Origin: Geobacillus thermodenitrificans subsp. thermodenitrificans DSM 465
GTDB taxonomy: Bacteria > Bacillota > Bacilli > Bacillales > Anoxybacillaceae
Assembly: GCF_000496575.1 (NCBI RefSeq)
Contig: NZ_AYKT01000015.1
Location: forward strand, 17,458-81,457
Reading direction: 5' to 3'
DNA: 64,000 bases
In this document: positions 58,822-64,000 of the stretch, piece after piece
How the letters are laid out: each line of letters starts with the position of its first letter
Position numbering within the stretch: position 1 is the stretch's first letter
The notes under the pieces: generated by a model
The model's input: the letters and a program-made list of their open reading frames with translations, nothing else
Database searches by the model: none
What the model was told of the DNA's origin: nothing
Program-made: the position numbers and the translations under genes

Positions 58822-60207
58822 TTATGCTTCTAGTTTTTGCGTTTCTTCGTTATAGACACTTACATCCAATTCTTTAGTGATGCGGCTGGTGACTACACCA
58901 GCGGTCATGCTTCCGCTGACGTTCAAGGCAGTTCTTCCCATGTCAATCAACGGCTCTATGGAAATGAGCAATCCTGCTAATGCTACTGGCAGATTCATCG
59001 TTGATAGCACTAAAATCGCCGCAAACGTAGCCCCACCGCCAACGCCTGCAACCCCAAATGAACTGATGGTGACGACTAGAATCAGCGTCAAAATAAAGGA
59101 AGGGGAAGTTGGATCGATGTTGACGGTTGGCGCGATCATCACGGCAAGCATGGCAGGATAAATGCCAGCACAGCCATTTTGCCCAATTGACAGCCCAAAT
59201 GAGCCGGCAAAGTTGGCAATGCCTTCCGGAACGCCAAGCGCGGTTGTTTGTGCCTTCACATTCAATGGAAGAGTGGCTGCGCTTGAACGGGAAGTGAATG
59301 CAAACGACAGTACCGGAAGCACTTTTTTCACGTAAGTAATAGGGTTGAGTCCGGCCAACGCTAAAATGATCAAATGAATGGCAAACATAACGAAAAGTGC
59401 AATATAAGAAGCGACAACAAATTTTCCTAGTTTTGCGATTGTGTTTATATCGCTTGTCGCAGTGACCCGGGACATAATGGCTAAAATTCCGTAAGGCGTT
59501 AAGCGGAGCACCAACGTGACGATACGCATGACAATAGCGTACAAGGCATCCACTATTTTTTTGAACATTTCCGCTTGTTCAGGCTGTTTTCTGGCAACCC
59601 CTAAATAAGCAATGCCGACAAAGGCCGCAAAAATAACAACCGCTATAGTGGATGTGCTGCGTTGTCCCGTGAAATCTAAAAATGGATTGGCCGGAAGCAG
59701 TTCGATAATTTTTTGCGGGAAAGACAGGTTTTGAATTTGTTCATATTTTTGTTCTAACTCCTGTCCGCGCGTTTGTTCCGCTTCTCCTGAAGGAATTTCC
59801 ATCGCCTCTAATTGAAATCCTAATGAGGACATGATGCCGATCGAAGCGGCGATCGCCGTAGTGCCCAATAATAAACCAATAATGAGCGTGGCAATTTTCC
59901 CTAAATGATTAGAGACAGAAAGTTTAGTAAACGCCATAACGATAGAAATGAAAACTAATGGCATAACAATCATTTGCAATAGCTTGACATATCCTGTGCC
60001 GACAATGTCAAACCATTGGGTGGACTGCTGGACGATAGCGGAACCAGCCCCATACACTCCCTGCAATGCAAACCCAAAGACGATTCCTAGTCCAAGAGCA
60101 GTAAACACCCGTTTGGAGAAGGAAACATGTTTCTTTTGCATGTAGACCAAAACACCAATCAATAACAGCAATATAGCAATGTTGAAAATAATTAGGTAAA
60201 TATTCAT
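58822..60207 (-). CDS. tcyP: L-cystine symporter TcyP (dicarboxylate/amino acid:cation symporter family)
   Basis: This 461-residue secondary transporter of the DAACS/SDF family is close in length and sequence type to B. subtilis TcyP. Eight membrane helices plus re-entrant loops are expected; the serine-rich hairpin is FTSRSSAATLPLNVKA and the substrate-site helix holds ATFAAILVLSTMNLP; the first loop contains a charged EQTRGQELEQKYEQ insertion. ATG 60207 follows AGGAGGG by seven bases. It has its own strong promoter. Sulfur-dependent control is likely but no CymR site could be assigned. Confidence 0.92.
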   Translation of the reverse strand: MNIYLIIFNIAILLLLIGVLVYMQKKHVSFSKRVFTALGLGIVFGFALQGVYGAGSAIVQQSTQWFDIVGTGYVKLLQMIVMPLVFISIVMAFTKLSVSNHLGKIATLIIGLLLGTTAIAASIGIMSSLGFQLEAMEIPSGEAEQTRGQELEQKYEQIQNLSFPQKIIELLPANPFLDFTGQRSTSTIAVVIFAAFVGIAYLGVARKQPEQAEMFKKIVDALYAIVMRIVTLVLRLTPYGILAIMSRVTATSDINTIAKLGKFVVASYIALFVMFAIHLIILALAGLNPITYVKKVLPVLSFAFTSRSSAATLPLNVKAQTTALGVPEGIANFAGSFGLSIGQNGCAGIYPAMLAVMIAPTVNIDPTSPSFILTLILVVTISSFGVAGVGGGATFAAILVLSTMNLPVALAGLLISIEPLIDMGRTALNVSGSMTAGVVTSRITKELDVSVYNEETQKLEA

Positions 60208-60234
60208 CGTCAATCCCTCCTGACACGTAAAATT

Positions 60235-60263
60235 ACTATAATGATTAAAAACCGATATGTCAA
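60235..60263 (-). promoter_or_regulatory. Sigma-A promoter of tcyP
   Basis: On the minus strand, TTGACA (60263-60258) and TATAGT (60240-60235) with a 17-base spacer, just upstream of the ribosome site. Confidence 0.85.
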
Positions 60264-60311
60264 GTAAGCTTTATTTATTGTATGAAAGAGTTTATTAAGA
60301 TAATCTTGGAA

Positions 60312-60330
60312 AATAAACCACTTGTTTATT
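60312..60330 (-). promoter_or_regulatory. Inverted repeat upstream of the tcyP promoter
   Basis: AATAAAC-CACTT-GTTTATT, about 50 bases upstream of the -35 box. A further dyad around TTTTCGAAAA lies at 60336-60362. Either may be a regulator site. Confidence 0.4.
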
Positions 60331-60408
60331 GAGGGGAAAGTTTTTTCGAAAACAACTTTTCCAGAAAATGAGTTCTTCGAACAGACCGTAATGAGAATCA
60401 AAATCTTA

Positions 60409-60435
60409 CCTCACCCATTTTGAGGTGAGGTTTTT
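60409..60435 (+). terminator. Terminator-like hairpin upstream of bceA
   Basis: CCTCACC pairs with GGTGAGG and is followed by five T on the + strand, although no + strand gene precedes it. It could be an orphan terminator or insulate bceA from antisense transcripts. Confidence 0.6.
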
Positions 60436-60446
60436 AATATGTTTTC

Positions 60447-60460
60447 TTACAAAAGTGTAA
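60447..60460 (+). promoter_or_regulatory. BceR-type operator upstream of bceAB
   Basis: TTACA-AAAG-TGTAA fits the TNACA-N4-TGTAA binding pattern known for BceR-like regulators. A TACAAT at 60506-60511 may be the -10 box. The cognate BceRS pair is not in this window. Confidence 0.65.
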
Positions 60461-60545
60461 GACAGGTGTAAGGAAAGATCTATGTTTCTCAGTTTATATC
60501 CCTTGTACAATGAACATGCAAAGTCAGTTGCTGGAGGGAATTCAA

Positions 60546-61319
60546 ATGGAAGAAGTGTTACAAGTAAAAGAAATAAACAAAATTTATCAAGGAAAGGTAG
60601 CATTCCAAGCTTTAACCAATGTATCGTTCAGTGTAGAAAAAGGAGAATTTATTGGAATTATGGGGCCGTCGGGGTCAGGAAAAACAACATTATTAAATCT
60701 CATTTCTACAATTGATAAACCCACATCAGGAAAAGTCCTGATTAACGGGCAGGATCCGCATCAGTTAAAAAAAGAAAGGTTAGCCGAATTCAGGCGGAAA
60801 GAATTAGGATTTGTATTTCAAGACTTTAATTTGTTAGACACATTAACATTAGAGGAAAATATTATGCTGCCTCTAACATTGGAAAATGTTGACCCGGAGT
60901 TGATTGAGGAGAAAGTAAAAACCATATCAAAAAAATTAGGGATTGATGCCATCTTAACGAAACGGACATATGAGGTATCTGGCGGACAGAAACAACGTAC
61001 GGCGATTGCCAGAGCAATCATTCATCAACCTAAGTTACTATTAGCGGATGAGCCGACTGGAAATTTAGACTCGAAAGCATCAAAAGACGTGATGCAGACC
61101 TTGCAAATGATTAACGAAAACGATCAAACAACGATGTTGATGGTCACTCACGACCCATATGCTGCAAGTTATTGTCATCGAGTCATTTTTATTAAAGATG
61201 GTAAATTGTACAACGAAATTTATAGAGGAACGGATCAAAAGGCATTTTTCCAACAGATTATGGATGTTTTATCAATGTTAGGTGGGGATAGAGATGACTT
61301 TTCCACAGTTCGCTTATAA
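60546..61319 (+). CDS. bceA: Peptide-antibiotic detoxification ABC transporter ATPase (BceA type)
   Basis: This 257-residue ATPase of the BceAB/MacB-like group has Walker A GPSGSGKTT, signature VSGGQKQRTAIARAII, Walker B LLLADEPTGNLD and His switch MLMVTHDPYAASY. BceAB systems protect against bacitracin and lipid II-binding peptides, including lantibiotics, by freeing the target. ATG 60546 follows GGAGGG by seven bases; an ATG at 60510 without ribosome site is rejected. It overlaps bceB by 26 bases. Confidence 0.9.
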   Translation: MEEVLQVKEINKIYQGKVAFQALTNVSFSVEKGEFIGIMGPSGSGKTTLLNLISTIDKPTSGKVLINGQDPHQLKKERLAEFRRKELGFVFQDFNLLDTLTLEENIMLPLTLENVDPELIEEKVKTISKKLGIDAILTKRTYEVSGGQKQRTAIARAIIHQPKLLLADEPTGNLDSKASKDVMQTLQMINENDQTTMLMVTHDPYAASYCHRVIFIKDGKLYNEIYRGTDQKAFFQQIMDVLSMLGGDRDDFSTVRL

Positions 61320-63165
61320 AAATATTACACGTAATTTAAGGGCGTACATGGCTTTTTATTTAAGCAGCTCGTTTGCAGTAATGATTTTCTTTATGTTTGC
61401 CATGTTTATCTTCCACCCTGCGCTCGAAACAGGTTATATGAACAACATTGCCAAAAAAGGCATGAAATTTGCGGAGTGGATTATTTTTGGCTTTTCCATT
61501 TTCTTTATTCTTTATTCTTTAAGTACTTTTTTAAAGACACGGAAAAAGGAATTTGGAATTCTCACCATTCATGGAGCATCTCCTAAACAACTTCGATGGC
61601 TCATTACATTGGAGAATGTATTCATTGGTCTTGCTTCCATCATCACAGGTATATTAGGTGGAACGGTGCTTGCTAAATTCTTTTTTATCGCAGGAGCATA
61701 TATGGTCAAAATGGAGCCGCTGCAACTCTATTTTCCTTTAGAAGCACTGGGGATAACAGTCGGCGTATTTCTTCTTCTGTTTATCCTTATTTCACAATTT
61801 ATGTTATTTACTATTCACTCTGAGGAGGTCATTTCTTTACTAAAGGGGTCAGAAAAGCCTAAAAAAGAACCGAAGCCATCTATCCTTTTCTCTGTTCTCG
61901 GCATCTTATTTTTAGGAACAGGATTTGGCATGTCTTTATTTGCGGGCATCGATATGGGAAGTGCCGTGGTTATTACTTTGTGTACGGTGATCGGAACGTA
62001 CTTGTTTTATAGTCAGTTAAGCGTCTGGATGATACAACTATTGAAAAGAAATAAGAAAATGTATAGAAAAGGGATCAATCTGCTATGGATTTCAGATTTA
62101 ACGTACCGCATCAAAGATAACGCTCGTCTATTTTTTATCGTAAGTATTGTTTCGGCTGTAGCTTTTACTGCAACCGGTACATTAGCAACATACAAATTGA
62201 TGTTTTCCACAGCAGAAACATCATATGCAATGGAATTTCTGTCTTATGCAACGAATCAGGATGAAAAGAAGCAGTTGGAATTTATTAAGGAAAAACTAGA
62301 ACAAGAAAATATTGATTACCAACAAACCATATTCAAAGCGATTGAAGCCCGGCAAGGACCAATGAGCTATCCGGTTTTAGTCGTTTCACATCAAGATTGG
62401 GTAAAACAATTCCCTGAGTTACAAGCTCCGAATATTCATGATGGAGAAGGGATATATTATGGGGAGGCAAAACGGGGAGGTTATACCATTGTAAATGGTA
62501 ATAAGACGAAATTGCTAACAGACGACCAGCAAATGTCGATTACGTTACAGTCCATTGAAGAGCCGGTATTTTACCTTAGCGATATATTGGTTGTAGATCA
62601 TAACACGTTTAGACAGCTGGAACAGAATCATGAGTTAAGTACGATGTACGGTTTTCAATTCGAAAATTGGAAAGAAAGTTTGGAAATCAGTCAAGAGATT
62701 CAAAGCCAAATCGTAGGTGAAACATTCAATCCTAATGCCCAGTACTTTTCAAAAGCTGTTCGATATTTTGAGACGGTCCAATTGCCAAGTTTAAGCTTAT
62801 TTATCGGCTTGTTTATCGCTATCATTTTCTTCTTGGCGGCTGGGAGCTTCTTGTATTTTAGATTATTTGCTGATCTATACGAGGAAAGAAAAAAATACAA
62901 ATCACTTGCAAAGATTGGGTTAAGCGAAAAAGAAATGGTGAAAATCTCGACGATTCAGATGGCCATTCTTTTCTTCCTTCCCTTCTTGTTAGCGATTATT
63001 GAAACAGGTTTCGCTCTACATGTGTTACAGAGGGAAGGTGGATATTTTCATGTATTCCAATCAGGCGTTATCACCATTTTAGGGTTTTTGGGCTTGCAAA
63101 TCATATATTTTATCGTTATGCGTCATAGTTACAATAAACATTTAAAAGAATACGTATTTCGATAA
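61294..63165 (+). CDS. bceB: Peptide-antibiotic detoxification ABC transporter permease (BceB type)
   Basis: This 623-residue permease has ten expected membrane helices and the large extracellular domain between helices 7 and 8 (about residues 305-500, for example ATNQDEKKQLEFIKEKLEQ to YFSKAVRYFETV) that defines BceB proteins and serves both transport and signalling to a BceS kinase. The start MTFPQFAYKNITRNLRAYM is typical. ATG 61294 follows AGGTGGGG. It is followed after 24 bases by a yxeA-like gene. Confidence 0.9.
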   Translation: MTFPQFAYKNITRNLRAYMAFYLSSSFAVMIFFMFAMFIFHPALETGYMNNIAKKGMKFAEWIIFGFSIFFILYSLSTFLKTRKKEFGILTIHGASPKQLRWLITLENVFIGLASIITGILGGTVLAKFFFIAGAYMVKMEPLQLYFPLEALGITVGVFLLLFILISQFMLFTIHSEEVISLLKGSEKPKKEPKPSILFSVLGILFLGTGFGMSLFAGIDMGSAVVITLCTVIGTYLFYSQLSVWMIQLLKRNKKMYRKGINLLWISDLTYRIKDNARLFFIVSIVSAVAFTATGTLATYKLMFSTAETSYAMEFLSYATNQDEKKQLEFIKEKLEQENIDYQQTIFKAIEARQGPMSYPVLVVSHQDWVKQFPELQAPNIHDGEGIYYGEAKRGGYTIVNGNKTKLLTDDQQMSITLQSIEEPVFYLSDILVVDHNTFRQLEQNHELSTMYGFQFENWKESLEISQEIQSQIVGETFNPNAQYFSKAVRYFETVQLPSLSLFIGLFIAIIFFLAAGSFLYFRLFADLYEERKKYKSLAKIGLSEKEMVKISTIQMAILFFLPFLLAIIETGFALHVLQREGGYFHVFQSGVITILGFLGLQIIYFIVMRHSYNKHLKEYVFR

Positions 63166-63189
63166 TGGACAAATAAGGAGAGGTAGAAC

Positions 63190-63546
63190 ATGAAAAAAAT
63201 CATAGGGATGATCATTGCTCTTGTTGTCGTATTCGTTGGATTTTTTACGATTGTTCCGGAAGAAGATAGAGATCACATCAATCCTTTTATTCCGAAAGAA
63301 GTCATTTATGTCCAAATTTATGAAGACCCTGCCCCGCATGGTCAAAGATATAAATACACTCTTACTGGCTATACAGAAGATGGGGAAGAAAAGGAAATTA
63401 CATTTACTGCAGGAAAAGTGTTAAAAGAAAAGGCCATTTTAAAAGTGAATGCCAAAGGATCTTTTGTAGAAAAGTGGGAAGAAGTTCAGCCTGAAGAATT
63501 GCCTGAAAAAGTAAGAGGAAAAATGGATTCTGTACCATCCAATTGA
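63190..63546 (+). CDS. yxeA: YxeA family secreted protein (DUF1093)
   Basis: This 118-residue protein has an N-terminal signal or anchor segment (residues 4-23, IIGMIIALVVVFVGFFTIV) and the YxeA domain (EVIYVQIYEDPAPHGQRYKYTLTGY, split at YEDPAPHG and YKYTLTGY). Homologues are commonly the third gene behind bceAB-like transporters (B. subtilis yxdLM-yxeA) and are induced by cationic peptides; the biochemical role is unknown. AAGGAGAGG precedes the ATG. Confidence 0.85.
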   Translation: MKKIIGMIIALVVVFVGFFTIVPEEDRDHINPFIPKEVIYVQIYEDPAPHGQRYKYTLTGYTEDGEEKEITFTAGKVLKEKAILKVNAKGSFVEKWEEVQPEELPEKVRGKMDSVPSN

Positions 63547-63670
63547 GTACAAAAAGACAAACACTGCTCCATCAAATATGTCCGCGATGACCATTTAAGC
63601 CACGGAGAATGTGTGGCCAAGCGAAAATTACGGATGTGATTCCGCCTCAATCAAAAATAAATGTCCGATT

Positions 63671-63716
63671 CAGGTCCGGAGCTCGGGAAAACATCATTTT
63701 CCGATTTCCGGGCCTG
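63671..63716. terminator. Hairpin after the bceAB-yxeA module
   Basis: CAGGTCCGG...CGGGAAAA pairs with TTTTCC...CCGGGCCTG, followed by TTTCATTT, about 125 bases beyond yxeA. Confidence 0.65.
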
Positions 63717-63892
63717 TTTCATTTCACCCCCTTGATGATCAGCGCGCTTGCTTTATCTCCTACCAACGCTCGCAATGTGTAACGAAGAAATGACCATCCC
63801 CTTTCAGCAAAAGATAAGGCAGATTATCATTTTCAAGCATAGAGCACAAGAAAACCGCATTCTGTAAAATCAGGCGATTACATGACAAGCAA

Positions 63893-63901
63893 TGGTATAA
63901 T
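63893..63901 (+). promoter_or_regulatory. Extended -10 promoter of the DUF2200 gene
   Basis: TGGTATAAT combines a TGn extension with a perfect TATAAT, about 45 bases upstream of the start codon. No good -35 box is seen. Confidence 0.6.
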
Positions 63902-63946
63902 TAAATGATAAGTTATTGCGAATATTAAAATGATGGGGGATGTATG

Positions 63947-64000
63947 ATGACCACACATAAAATTTATAAAATGAGTTTTTCAAAAGTTTATCCAAACTAT
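63947..64000 (+). CDS. DUF2200 family protein, 3' end outside window
   Basis: Only the first 18 codons are in the window: MTTHKIYKMSFSKVYPNY. The IYKM.FS.VYP pattern is that of the small DUF2200 proteins (about 120 residues), whose function is unknown. A GGGGGA ribosome site lies just upstream; the preceding ATG at 63944 is an alternative start. Confidence 0.6.
   Translation, partial: MTTHKIYKMSFSKVYPNY

Overview
The window is chromosomal DNA from a thermophilic Bacillaceae, most likely Geobacillus or a close relative. The housekeeping proteins (a 724-residue PcrA, a 670-residue LigA, a GatCAB set with the K79/S154/S178 triad) read like Geobacillus proteins, the core genes are GC-rich, and there is a lantibiotic precursor whose core matches, from memory, geobacillin I of G. 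thermodenitrificans. The gene order yerC-pcrB-pcrA-ligA-camS ... gatCAB ... dgkB-rlmCD follows the 'yer' region of Bacillus subtilis. About 40 kb of accessory DNA sits between gatB (ends 15162) and dgkB (starts 55776).

Layout. 1-1215: decayed IS200/IS605-type element with a broken tnpB, ending just before yerC. 1223-7822: yerC, pcrB, pcrA, ligA, camS. 8222-11154: LOG-family protein, flavin amine oxidase and VOC protein. 11958-15162: gatCAB. 15349-16653: O-acetylhomoserine sulfhydrylase. 17325-29954: class I lantibiotic cluster with a 56-codon precursor gene, lanB, a previously uncalled 55-codon ORF, lanT, lanC, a lanRK two-component system, and an oppositely oriented immunity block lanFEG-lanI. 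30607-33678: osmoprotectant (OpuB/OpuC-type) ABC transporter with only one permease gene. 33886-34320: remnant of an Rpn-type nuclease. 34357-36027: two CRISPR units, each with its own copy of a 168-bp leader, flanking a lone cas6. 36176-41726: ASCH protein, MFS transporter, PspA with a membrane partner, and a CiaRH-like two-component system divergent from htrA (42089-43297). 44043-50711: a catabolic block. 51022-63546: M48 protease, nfeD/flotillin with a sigma-W promoter, dgkB, rlmCD, tcyP, and a bceAB-yxeA peptide-antibiotic detoxification module. A DUF2200 gene runs off the right edge.

The observation I rate highest is the catabolic block 44043-50711. Its order is YhdT, a PanF-type sodium/pantothenate symporter, an M20 amidohydrolase, a beta-decarboxylating dehydrogenase of the D-malate/isopropylmalate family, an SDR and an aldehyde dehydrogenase. 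These enzyme classes match, step for step, the classical pathway of pantothenate breakdown (pantothenase, pantoate 4-dehydrogenase, 4-dehydropantoate dehydrogenase, 3,3-dimethylmalate dehydrogenase), for which I know of no firmly assigned genes. This assignment is inference.

Other notable items are: identical TTTCAC-N5-TTTCAC-N10-TATGAT arrangements facing both ways between the two-component system and htrA; a 19-bp inverted repeat in front of the lantibiotic precursor gene; the small ORF fitted exactly between lanB and lanT; and the duplicated CRISPR leader around cas6.
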